The position numbers and the translations under genes are program-made. Positions 56,640 to 64,000 of a DNA stretch of 64,000 nt are shown here, piece by piece. Within the stretch, counting starts at the first letter, position 1. Every line of letters begins with the position of its first letter. Under the pieces are notes generated by a model. It was not told the origin of the DNA. It made no database searches and saw only the letters and a program-made list of their open reading frames with translations. Origin of the DNA: Synechocystis sp. LKSZ1 (GTDB lineage: Bacteria > Cyanobacteriota > Cyanobacteriia > Cyanobacteriales > Microcystaceae); contig NZ_AP031572.1 in assembly GCF_040436315.1 (NCBI RefSeq), forward strand, positions 1,178,001 through 1,242,000, in the 5' to 3' direction.

Positions 56640-57805
56640 ATCAAAGATTGACGCGGATGGAGGCTATTCAATCCCCTGTAATTCCCTTAATTGGTGAATG
56701 GGTTTCTCAGACCCCCGGAACCATTTCCCTTGGGCAAGGGGTCGCCTTTTACCCTCCTCCCCCAACAGTGATCGAAGCCCTCCAGCGCCGTTTAATCAAT
56801 CAACCTCTCCACCAATACCACTCGGTTACAGGACTACCAAGCTTAATTGAGGCTATTACTCAAAAGTTGGCCCAGGACAATCAAGTCGATGTCAGCAATA
56901 ATCAGGCAGTGGTGGTGACAGCGGGCGCTAACATGGGCTTTTTGAATGCAGTTCTAGCCATTACCCAAGTCAAAGACGAAATTATTCTTAATACTCCCTA
57001 CTATTTCAATCACGAAATGGCGATTCGCATTGCTGGCTGTGAGCCAGTCTGTGTTCCAACTGATGACCAGTACCAGCCTCAACTTGAGGCCCTCGCTTCT
57101 GCTATTACCCCTAGAACTCGTGCCATTGTTACCATTTCTCCTAACAATCCCACCGGAGCTATCTATCCTGAATCAACGTTGAGAGCCGTGAATCAGCTCT
57201 GTCGTACACACGGCATCTATCACATTCATGATGAAGCCTACGATTACTTTGCGTACGACTCTACGCCTATTTTCTCCCCAGCAGCGATTGCTGACAGCGA
57301 CAACCACACGATTTCCCTCTACAGCTTCTCCAAAGCCTATGGCCTGGCTGGCTGGCGTATGGGCTATATGCTGATTCCTTCAGATCTATTGCTTGCTATC
57401 AAAAAAATTCAGGATACCAATCTGATCTGTCCTCCCCTTGCATCCCAATATGCGGCGCTCGCCTGTCTAGCAGAAGGCAAATCCTATTCCCAGCAGTTTT
57501 TACCGGAAATGGGCCGCTGTCGCCTGCAACTCCTCAAGGCATTAGCTTCCATTAGTGAATATTGTCGATTAGTAACTCCTCAAGGGGCCTTTTACTGTTT
57601 CCTACAACTCCGTTCCCATCGACCAGATCTTGAACTTGTCAAAGCACTCATTGAAGATTTTCAGGTAGGTGTTCTGCCAGGCTCGACTTTTGGGATGACC
57701 CATGGCTGTTATCTACGCATTGCTTATGGTGCCCTACGCGAGGAAACTGCGAGCCTGGGGATCAGCCGCTTAGTTACTGGAATCAAAGCACTCAGTGTCA
57801 AATAA
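56636..57805 (+). CDS. PLP-dependent class I/II aminotransferase
   Basis: TTG 56636 (overlapping the cupin stop, with AAGGAG about 10 bases upstream) gives 389 residues; GTG 56627 and ATG 56657 are alternatives. Aminotransferase features are GTISLGQGVAFYPPPPTV, YHSVTGLPSLIEAI, TAGANMGFLNAVLA, ISPNNPTGAIYP, the DEAYDYF loop, and the PLP lysine in SFSKAYGLAGWRMGY. It belongs to the aspartate/aromatic (type Igamma) group. The substrate is not clear. Coupling to the cupin gene suggests a joint role. Confidence 0.88.
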   Translation: MNQRLTRMEAIQSPVIPLIGEWVSQTPGTISLGQGVAFYPPPPTVIEALQRRLINQPLHQYHSVTGLPSLIEAITQKLAQDNQVDVSNNQAVVVTAGANMGFLNAVLAITQVKDEIILNTPYYFNHEMAIRIAGCEPVCVPTDDQYQPQLEALASAITPRTRAIVTISPNNPTGAIYPESTLRAVNQLCRTHGIYHIHDEAYDYFAYDSTPIFSPAAIADSDNHTISLYSFSKAYGLAGWRMGYMLIPSDLLLAIKKIQDTNLICPPLASQYAALACLAEGKSYSQQFLPEMGRCRLQLLKALASISEYCRLVTPQGAFYCFLQLRSHRPDLELVKALIEDFQVGVLPGSTFGMTHGCYLRIAYGALREETASLGISRLVTGIKALSVK

Positions 57806-57880
57806 ATAGGGAGTTATAAATTGAGGGACACACCATACACGCTAAACCAGTTCTTGTATTCTTCACTAAGTTTCAGGCGT

Positions 57881-58942
57881 TTACCAAGGGGGAGCTAGAC
57901 GTCGCAATCCATGGCCTAAGACAATCAGCATAAAACCTAGATTCCTAATCCATACTCCCCAAAAGGGCAAAGAGACTGGTCGCAGGGGACATTGTTGTAC
58001 TCGGGCCTCAGCCAACTGCTCAGCCAGCCGTTGCATCCAATCTACTGTCCTTGGCCATTCCACCAATTTTTCTAAATACTTTTTGGGAATTCCCGCTTTA
58101 CCCACGGCTGCTCCAATAATCCCCCCAGCCATTGCCGCTGTTGAGTCTGTATCTCCACCACAGACAATTAAGGCCTGAACCGCTTGCTCATAATTGTGAG
58201 GATAGGAGAGCCAAGCATGAATCACGACTGGAACTGTATGGAACATATAGCCCGATACTCCTTTCTCTAGGCCGAGGGATTGGGCAAAGGCTGGAGTTGT
58301 TTCTTTTTTTTCTACGCTTCTCACGGCTTGATAGATCAAGGTCAGTAATTCCTGAGCTGTTTCATCTAAACTGGTTTCTACCTCTTTGAGAAATTGTTGA
58401 GGACTAACAACATCTTGCTCACAAGCTAGGCGAGTGGCTAAGGCAATAACCCAAGCCCCTTGTTCGGCCTTGGGATCAGTATGGGTGAGATAGGTTGAAT
58501 AATGGATCAATTCTTGTAGCTGATCCCGCTCTACCACAGCTGCGCCTAAAATAGCGGCTCGCATGCCTGGCCCATTACCCGCCGAAAAAACACCCGCTCG
58601 GTCAGCAGAGAATCCTAACCATAGCTTAATAATGGCTCGCAGTGTTGCTAAACCAATACCCGCTGGAAGAGCTAACAACCACCAGCGCAAGCGCCACGCC
58701 AGATCGTCGGCAAATCTAGCGGGTATTCCCCCACTTGCAATTAGAGCTTGGGCCGTCATACAAGCATGTTCCGTATCGTCAGACACAAAACCATAGGGGC
58801 CTAATAGACGATACCGATTCGGTAACCCCAGTAAACGCTGACCTCGACCCCGAGACAGGCCCTCATAGGGAAGGCCGAGAGCATCCCCAACCGCGGTTCC
58901 TAGTAGGCAGCCAGTCAGCCGATCTGATAAGGATAATGACAA
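57881..58942 (-). CDS. ADP-ribosylglycohydrolase family protein with C-terminal hydrophobic tail
   Basis: This 353-residue protein has the ARH fold: GCLLGTAVGDALGLPYEGLS, the metal-binding SDDTEHACMTAQAL, TDPKAEQGAWVIALATRLA and CGGDTDSTAAMAGGIIGAAV. The paired aspartates hold two magnesium ions. The family removes ADP-ribose from arginine or other targets. After the enzyme domain come about 30 residues with a hydrophobic helix, VWIRNLGFMLIVLGHGL, and a basic end, so the protein may be membrane-attached. The substrate is unknown; no ADP-ribosyltransferase is nearby. Confidence 0.87.
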   Translation of the reverse strand: MSLSLSDRLTGCLLGTAVGDALGLPYEGLSRGRGQRLLGLPNRYRLLGPYGFVSDDTEHACMTAQALIASGGIPARFADDLAWRLRWWLLALPAGIGLATLRAIIKLWLGFSADRAGVFSAGNGPGMRAAILGAAVVERDQLQELIHYSTYLTHTDPKAEQGAWVIALATRLACEQDVVSPQQFLKEVETSLDETAQELLTLIYQAVRSVEKKETTPAFAQSLGLEKGVSGYMFHTVPVVIHAWLSYPHNYEQAVQALIVCGGDTDSTAAMAGGIIGAAVGKAGIPKKYLEKLVEWPRTVDWMQRLAEQLAEARVQQCPLRPVSLPFWGVWIRNLGFMLIVLGHGLRRLAPPW

Positions 58943-58985
58943 GGGTTTTGTCGTGACTAAATTTTGGTTGATTTTAGCGAACTAA

Positions 58986-59825
58986 TCATCTGTCTCCGCC
59001 AGGAAGGCCAGATTCCTGTCCCAATAAAGTACCACAGTATTTGCAATGGTTGGCATCGGCATCATGGCCACTAGCTCGACAGTTGGGACAACAATGCCCA
59101 AGGGATGGAGGGCCAAATCCTAAACGAGATTGAGAAAGGCCTTGGACAATAGCTCCGGTCGGGACAGCAATAATGCCATAGCCCAACAACATTACAGCGG
59201 AGGCCAATAATTTTCCCAGGGCCGTCTGGGGCGCAATATCACCGTAGCCTACCGTGGTCATCGTTACAATTGTCCAGTAAACGCTTTGGGGAATACTACT
59301 AAAGCCGTGCTCCGAACCTTCCACAAAATACATCAATGAACCAATAATCACAGTTAGAATTAGGACAAAACCAAGAAAAACTGTGATCTTGCGAAAACTG
59401 GACTTTAGTGAAACTAACAATTCCTTCGCTTCTTCGGAAAAACGTAGCAGTTTCAAGATCCTAAAAATTCGCAAAAAGCGGAGGGCCCGAAATACAGATA
59501 AAGAAGGGAATCCAATAACAAAAAGACCCAAAAAAGAAGGAAGAATTGCGACAAGATCGATCAGACCAAAAAAGCTGAGAGCATAACGGAAAGGTCGTTC
59601 TGCTGTTCCCAGCCGTAGGCCATATTCTAGGGTAAAGAGAAACGTAAATCCATACTCACTCCAGCCAAAAAACGCCTGATAGTCCTGATGTAGAGTGGGG
59701 ACGCTATCTAGTAAGCTTTCGAGGACACTAGCTAAAATACAGACGAGTAAAACTAACTCCAATACCCGACCCAGGAGGGTTTCAGAATTAAAGAGTGTTT
59801 CCCTAAATAAAGTTTGTAATGACAT
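58986..59825 (-). CDS. Voltage-sensor type potassium channel with C-terminal zinc ribbon
   Basis: This 279-residue protein has six membrane segments. S4 carries regularly spaced arginines (FRALRFLRIFRILKLLRF), and the pore loop has the selectivity filter TMTTVGYGD followed by S6 (LLASAVMLLGYGIIAVPTGA). This is the KvAP-like architecture. After S6 comes a cytoplasmic zinc ribbon, CCPNCRASGHDADANHCKYCG. No RCK or cyclic-nucleotide domain is present. Channels of this type pass K+ out or in when voltage changes. Confidence 0.92.
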   Translation of the reverse strand: MSLQTLFRETLFNSETLLGRVLELVLLVCILASVLESLLDSVPTLHQDYQAFFGWSEYGFTFLFTLEYGLRLGTAERPFRYALSFFGLIDLVAILPSFLGLFVIGFPSLSVFRALRFLRIFRILKLLRFSEEAKELLVSLKSSFRKITVFLGFVLILTVIIGSLMYFVEGSEHGFSSIPQSVYWTIVTMTTVGYGDIAPQTALGKLLASAVMLLGYGIIAVPTGAIVQGLSQSRLGFGPPSLGHCCPNCRASGHDADANHCKYCGTLLGQESGLPGGDR

Positions 59826-60145
59826 GATGTTCGCTTGCCCCGGCCTTGATTAATTTTACAAGTGCCTTGCTCCGGCATTGGATGATTAAAGAAGGAAAAA
59901 GGAAACTCCCTTAATGCTACAAAAATTTATTTTGATAGGCTCTTAAAATATCATAGTACAACACCAGGATTGGTAACAGAATAGAGTTAACAATTTAAGC
60001 ATTTACGCAATTTATCTTAGCGGTAATGATGGGCTCTCTTCTCTAGGCTTCTTATATATCTAAGCAATGCCAGACAGCTACTACCATGCTCCGCAGTTCA
60101 ACACAGACAGAGTCAGTGGTATAGTCGGGCTTCAGAGAGCTGATC
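59826..60145. other. Intergenic region between the K+ channel and sufS (320 bases)
   Basis: Both neighbours are on the minus strand, so it holds the sufS 3' end and the channel promoter. I see AT-rich sequence with no ORF and no hairpin that I trust. Confidence 0.4.
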
Positions 60146-61408
60146 TTAATCCTCCAGGCCTTGGAAAAAGTTGATGGTTTGGGCCAGGGAATGCACAAAG
60201 CGGTCTATTTCGGCAAAGGTATTGTAGAAGTAAAGACTGGCCCGAGCACTACCGGAGGCTTCAAAGAAGCGGTGCAGGGGTTGGGTACAGTGGTGTCCCG
60301 AGCGAATGGCAATGCCGTCTTGATCTAAAAGAGTGGCTAAATCACTGGCATGGAGGCCTGGGACATTAAAGGCTGCCAAGGCCGCCCGACCTTGGCCCTG
60401 GGCATCGGGTAGGGGGCCATAGAGACGCAGTCGGGGGATGGTCTGGAGTTGTTGGAAGAGGTAGGCCGTTAGTTCCTGTTCGTAGGCGTGGATGCGCTCC
60501 ATCCCTAAGTCTAAGAGGTAATCAATGGCGGCCCCCAAAGCAATGGCCTCACCAATGGCCGGGGTTCCTGCCTCAAACTTGTGGGGCAGGTGGCCACAGG
60601 TAAAATGGTCTAAAAAGACATCGGCAATCATCTCCCCTCCCCCGAGAAACGGGGGCATAGCTTCCAACAGGGCCTCTTTGCCGTAGAGAAAGCCAATGCC
60701 CGTCGGCCCACACATTTTATGGCCACTGGCCACGAGCCAGTCACAATCGAGTCGTTGCACATCAATGGGGGTATGGGGCACACTCTGGCAGGCATCGATG
60801 AGCACTTTCGCACCAGTCTGATGGGCCAAGGCCGTAATCTCCTCAACGGGGTTAATACAGCCCAGGGTGTTAGAGACATGAACCACCGTTACCAGTTTGG
60901 TTTTTTCCGACAGTAGGCCCTGGAAATGTGCTAAGTCAAAGGTCTCCTCCGGCGTCAGGGCCACGTGCTTGAGCACGGCTCCGGTTTTCTGGGCCACCAT
61001 CTGCCAGGGCACGAGATTACTGTGGTGCTCCATGACAGACGTCAGGATTTCATCACCGGGTTTAAGGGTATTCAGGCCCCAACTATAGGCCACTAAGTTA
61101 ATGGCCTCCGTGGCATTGCGGGTATAAACAATTTCCTGGCGAGAACGGGCATGGATCAATTTCGCCACCTTGTCTCGTACCGCTTCGTAGGCTTCCGTCG
61201 CCCGCACACTCAAACTGTGGGCTCCGCGGTGGACATTGGCATTATCTTTTTCGTAATAATGTCTTAGGGCCTCTAGCACCGCCAGGGGTTTTTGGGAGGT
61301 GGCGGCATTATCCAGATAGACTAGCGGATGGCCATTTACCTCCTGCTGGAGGATGGGAAAATCAGCGCGGACTTGGGCGGCCAGGGTAGGAACTTGCAGG
61401 GCAGTCAT
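60146..61408 (-). CDS. sufS: Cysteine desulfurase SufS
   Basis: Started at ATG 61408 the protein has 420 residues; the frame is open to 61483 but that part overlaps sufD. The PLP lysine is in [17 protein letters not shown] and the catalytic cysteine in [21 protein letters not shown] and [14 protein letters not shown] are also typical. SufS takes sulfur from cysteine and hands it to the SufBCD scaffold, helped by SufE in known systems. It is the last gene of sufBCDS. Confidence 0.96.
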   Translation of the reverse strand: MTALQVPTLAAQVRADFPILQQEVNGHPLVYLDNAATSQKPLAVLEALRHYYEKDNANVHRGAHSLSVRATEAYEAVRDKVAKLIHARSRQEIVYTRNATEAINLVAYSWGLNTLKPGDEILTSVMEHHSNLVPWQMVAQKTGAVLKHVALTPEETFDLAHFQGLLSEKTKLVTVVHVSNTLGCINPVEEITALAHQTGAKVLIDACQSVPHTPIDVQRLDCDWLVASGHKMCGPTGIGFLYGKEALLEAMPPFLGGGEMIADVFLDHFTCGHLPHKFEAGTPAIGEAIALGAAIDYLLDLGMERIHAYEQELTAYLFQQLQTIPRLRLYGPLPDAQGQGRAALAAFNVPGLHASDLATLLDQDGIAIRSGHHCTQPLHRFFEASGSARASLYFYNTFAEIDRFVHSLAQTINFFQGLED

Positions 61409-61463
61409 GGGGAAGGGTAAAAGAAAGACGGAATCACAATGACGAGAGGAAATGATAGCCAGG

Positions 61464-62819
61464 CTAGAGGGTGCGGCAGGCAATACATTGTTCTAAGCGT
61501 TTTTGCAGGGCAGGCAGAGGCAGTCGCTGGAGAATTTCCCCCGCAAAGGCATCAATCAATAAATGGCGGGCATCGGCATCATTCAGGCCCCGGCTACGAA
61601 GATAAAAGAGTTCATCAGCCTCCAACTGACTCACCGTGGCCCCGTGGGAACACTTGACGTTATCGGCGGTAATCTGTAGTTCCGGCTTGGTGTTAATCCG
61701 GGCCTTGCTAGATAGCAGGAGGTTACGGTTTAACTGGGCAGCATTGGTCAACTGGGCGGCCTGGGGCACCAAGACCTTACCGTTAAAGATGCCGTGGGCG
61801 TAGTCATCCACAATGGTTTTGTGTAATTGCTCCGTCGTGCCGTGGGAATAGCGCAGGTAGATGGCACTGTGGGTATCGGCCACCTGGCGTCCGGCAATGG
61901 CCGTCAGGCCAAACAATTGGGTGGTGGTTTGTTCTCCCTGCTGAACCACATCCAGATTATGACGAGACAATTTGGCCCCGAGGTTAATATCTACTAGTTG
62001 ATAATGGCTATTTTTTTGCTGGTTGACGGCGGTTTTAGCAATATGGAAACTATCCCCCGAATCGCGCTGATTACGGAGGTGGGTCAACTGGGCATTATCC
62101 CCCAGAAAAATTTCCGCCACAATGTTGTTGAAGTAGGGCTGGTGTTGGGGCCGGTCGCTACAGTTATCGGTCACGGCTCCGTAGGATTCCGCTAGGGTCA
62201 GGCGGCTATGGTCTTCCGCCACGACGAGCAGACGGGGTTGTACTAGGGCCGGTGTGTGTGCAACCGCCGTCAAAAAAAGGAGATGAACCGGGGTTTCCAG
62301 CAGGGTTTCCGGCGGTAACCAAACCACAGCAACATCATCTAGGCCAGCGGTATTCAGAACGGTAAAGGCCTCCCCTAGGCCCTCGCTCTGTCCCAGGTAA
62401 TCTAAGAGACGGGCTTGGCCCTGGGCCGGTAGTTGACTAAAGGGGCCCACAAAGACTGAGGCTGGCAAAGCACTCAGATCCGAACCGGCTACGTTATAGG
62501 CTCCATTGATAAAGACCAGACGACTATGGCGGGCCTCCGGCAAAATAAAAGCCTCCAGTTGGTCTGGGGCCAGGGCCGGGGCAGGAAGGGTCTGAAATTC
62601 GACCTTCACTAAATCAGCTAGATCCGTAAATCGCCACTCTTCATCCCGCTTGCTGGGGAGGGTTAGTCCAGAGGCCTGACTAAGGGCCTGTTGACGCAAG
62701 GGGTTCAGGCCCTCGACGGCGGCAACGGTTTTGCTTTGACTGGAGCGGAGCAGTTTAGCCCAGTCATCAGCCGTTGAAGATTGACGTAATTCGCGCTCTA
62801 GGGTGGCAATATCACTCAT
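61464..62819 (-). CDS. sufD: Fe-S cluster assembly protein SufD
   Basis: The protein has 451 residues when started at ATG 62819 (the frame opens at 62843). SufD features include [12 protein letters not shown], the long beta-helix, [20 protein letters not shown], and the C-terminal [47 protein letters not shown]. SufD pairs with SufB and the ATPase SufC to form the scaffold. The gap to sufC is 57 bases. Confidence 0.96.
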   Translation of the reverse strand: MSDIATLERELRQSSTADDWAKLLRSSQSKTVAAVEGLNPLRQQALSQASGLTLPSKRDEEWRFTDLADLVKVEFQTLPAPALAPDQLEAFILPEARHSRLVFINGAYNVAGSDLSALPASVFVGPFSQLPAQGQARLLDYLGQSEGLGEAFTVLNTAGLDDVAVVWLPPETLLETPVHLLFLTAVAHTPALVQPRLLVVAEDHSRLTLAESYGAVTDNCSDRPQHQPYFNNIVAEIFLGDNAQLTHLRNQRDSGDSFHIAKTAVNQQKNSHYQLVDINLGAKLSRHNLDVVQQGEQTTTQLFGLTAIAGRQVADTHSAIYLRYSHGTTEQLHKTIVDDYAHGIFNGKVLVPQAAQLTNAAQLNRNLLLSSKARINTKPELQITADNVKCSHGATVSQLEADELFYLRSRGLNDADARHLLIDAFAGEILQRLPLPALQKRLEQCIACRTL

Positions 62820-62876
62820 GGGTTCGTCCCTAACGTGGTTCAAGACAGTTTAGTCGGTCAGTTTCGCCAGGTCTCC

Positions 62877-63647
62877 CTAGGCCGTAGTTAGCATCTTTTC
62901 ATCGAGAAAATCGTAGCCCTTGGCTTCCAATTCCAGGGCCAATTCTTTACCACCACTCATGACAATTTGGCCATCGTACATGACATGGATCTGGTCAGGA
63001 ACAATGTAGTTGAGCAGGCGTTGATAGTGGGTAATCACCAGGGTGGCATTATCAGGAGTCTTGAGAGAATTAACGCCTTCGGAAACAATGCGCAGGGCGT
63101 CAATATCCAGACCCGAATCAATTTCATCGAGAATGGCCAAACTCGGTTCTAAAATCGCCATTTGCAGAATTTCATTGCGCTTTTTCTCACCCCCAGAGAA
63201 CCCCTCATTCAGACTACGTTCCAGGAAGCTAGGATTCATTTTGACGATCTCTAGTTTTTCCTGTACCAGATCTTCAAAATCAAAAGCATCGATTTCTTCA
63301 AGTCCCAAATACTTACACTTAGCGTTATAGGCAATGCGGAGAAAATCAAGGTTACTTACCCCAGGAATTTCCAAGGGATACTGAAAGGCCAAAAAAATGC
63401 CCAGTAGAGCACGTTCATGGGGTTCTTTTTCTAAAAGATTTTCTCCCTTGTAGAGAATTTCACCACCGGTTACTTCGTAATCAGGATGGCCCGTTAACAC
63501 CTTAGAAAAGGTACTTTTGCCCGAGCCGTTTCGGCCCATGATGGCATGGATTTCCCCGGCTTTAATCTCTAGATTCAGACCTTTTAAAATCGGGGTTCCT
63601 TCAACACTGGCAGTCAGATTTTTGACGGATAAAATGGGGGCACTCAT
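62877..63647 (-). CDS. sufC: Fe-S cluster assembly ATPase SufC
   Basis: This 256-residue ABC-type ATPase has Walker [16 protein letters not shown], the SufC-type [19 protein letters not shown] signature, Walker [19 protein letters not shown] and the switch histidine in [15 protein letters not shown] binding changes the shape of SufBCD during cluster building. It lies between sufB and sufD. Confidence 0.97.
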   Translation of the reverse strand: MSAPILSVKNLTASVEGTPILKGLNLEIKAGEIHAIMGRNGSGKSTFSKVLTGHPDYEVTGGEILYKGENLLEKEPHERALLGIFLAFQYPLEIPGVSNLDFLRIAYNAKCKYLGLEEIDAFDFEDLVQEKLEIVKMNPSFLERSLNEGFSGGEKKRNEILQMAILEPSLAILDEIDSGLDIDALRIVSEGVNSLKTPDNATLVITHYQRLLNYIVPDQIHVMYDGQIVMSGGKELALELEAKGYDFLDEKMLTTA

Positions 63648-63717
63648 CAGATTAACAACAGAAGTAAATAGAAGACAAATGAAACGTATGATGATTGAAA
63701 TCAGGGCAATACAGGAC

Positions 63718-64000
63718 TTAACCGACGGTACCCTCTAGTTTCAAACTCAACAGCTTATCGGCCTCTGCAGCAAATTCCAGGGGTAATTCATTGAGAACTT
63801 CCTTGCAAAAGCCACTGACCAAGAGGGAAATGGCGTCTTCTTCCGAAATACCCCGCTGGGCAAAGTAGAAAAGCTGATCTTCGCCAATTTTTGATGTAGA
63901 GGCCTCATGCTCGACCTTGGCTGTATTATTATCGACTTGAATATAGGGAAAGGTATTGGCTTCCGCTCGGTCGCCGATCAGCATGGAATCACATTGAGAG
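63718..64000 (-). CDS. sufB: Fe-S cluster assembly protein SufB, C-terminal part (cut by window edge)
   Basis: The visible 93 residues continue past base 64000 without a start codon at the true N-terminus ([18 protein letters not shown] reads in from the edge). [20 protein letters not shown] and [20 protein letters not shown] are the SufB end, with the conserved glutamate and histidine of the E-x-H segment. SufB is the scaffold subunit on which the cluster forms. It is the first gene of the operon. A regulator such as sufR, if divergent, would lie outside the window. Confidence 0.95.
   Translation of the reverse strand, partial: SQCDSMLIGDRAEANTFPYIQVDNNTAKVEHEASTSKIGEDQLFYFAQRGISEEDAISLLVSGFCKEVLNELPLEFAAEADKLLSLKLEGTVG

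Noticed and set aside
1-64000. CRISPR arrays, rRNA, tRNA and complete insertion sequences
   Set aside because: I looked for regularly spaced repeats, tRNA-like arms and transposase motifs and saw none that hold up.

Overview
The window is cyanobacterial chromosome. Diagnostic genes are psbX, ycf66, crtR, btpA, the glutamine synthetase inactivating factor gifA (IF7), acyl-ACP reductase, the split RNA polymerase subunit rpoC1, natA and the sufBCDS operon. Two textbook NtcA boxes flank the glnA/gifA pair. rpoC1 stands alone, without rpoB or rpoC2 beside it, a layout known from Synechocystis. I noticed no HIP1 octamer (GCGATCGC) by eye, although it is very common in Synechocystis PCC 6803, so I would say only 'Synechocystis-like unicellular or related cyanobacterium'. 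Base composition looks near 50 % GC, with many GGCC-rich codons, and drops sharply in a few accessory stretches (about 32.8-38.5 kb and 51.7-53.5 kb).

Layout: 1-5.1 kb holds the 3' part of a fused class II aldolase/short-chain dehydrogenase, then recG and tyrA. 5.2-11.4 kb holds a CAAD/CURT1-type membrane protein, a peroxiredoxin, a family 3 solute-binding protein, btpA, then glnA with its NtcA-dependent promoter and gifA facing it, an alpha/beta hydrolase and a small conserved protein. 11.6-19.8 kb is housekeeping and metabolism: queG, a HAD phosphatase, a GH10-like secreted protein, crtR, rpsD, natA, an NDP-sugar pyrophosphorylase and aar. 20-30 kb carries rpoC1, an S9 peptidase, gyrA, an OmpR-type regulator, sdhB and fni.

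30-38.5 kb is a signalling block: a FecR-domain protein, a dCache-HAMP histidine kinase, a CheY-like regulator preceded by a 28-codon upstream ORF, a HisKA/receiver/PP2C protein broken by a one-base frameshift, a dCache sensor with no output domain, and a substrate-binding lipoprotein transcribed together with that sensor. It ends with a decayed small gene behind a striking operator-like array of three alternating half-sites.

38.5-51.5 kb returns to ordinary genes: a cysteine synthase family protein, rsmE, several secreted or membrane cyanobacterial proteins, psbX, ycf66, an ankyrin-repeat protein, infC with a clear terminator, an FAD-dependent oxidoreductase and a methyltransferase. 51.5-53.5 kb looks like an inserted AT-rich island: an Apea-like HEPN protein with an intact R-x4-H motif sits between a small ORF whose tail changes composition and a 39-codon protein fragment. 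53.5-64 kb holds a SIMPL-domain protein, a 5'-nucleotidase-type phosphoesterase, a double-cupin protein translationally coupled to an aminotransferase, an ADP-ribosylglycohydrolase, a voltage-sensor K+ channel with a C-terminal zinc ribbon, and the suf operon running off the end of the window inside sufB.

The best understood circuit here is nitrogen control. NtcA should activate glnA from a site centred about 41.5 bases upstream of the predicted start point, and repress gifA from a site near its -35 region. Nitrogen shortage would then raise glutamine synthetase and lower its protein inhibitor at the same time. The most novel candidates are the signalling block, the triple half-site array and the HEPN island.
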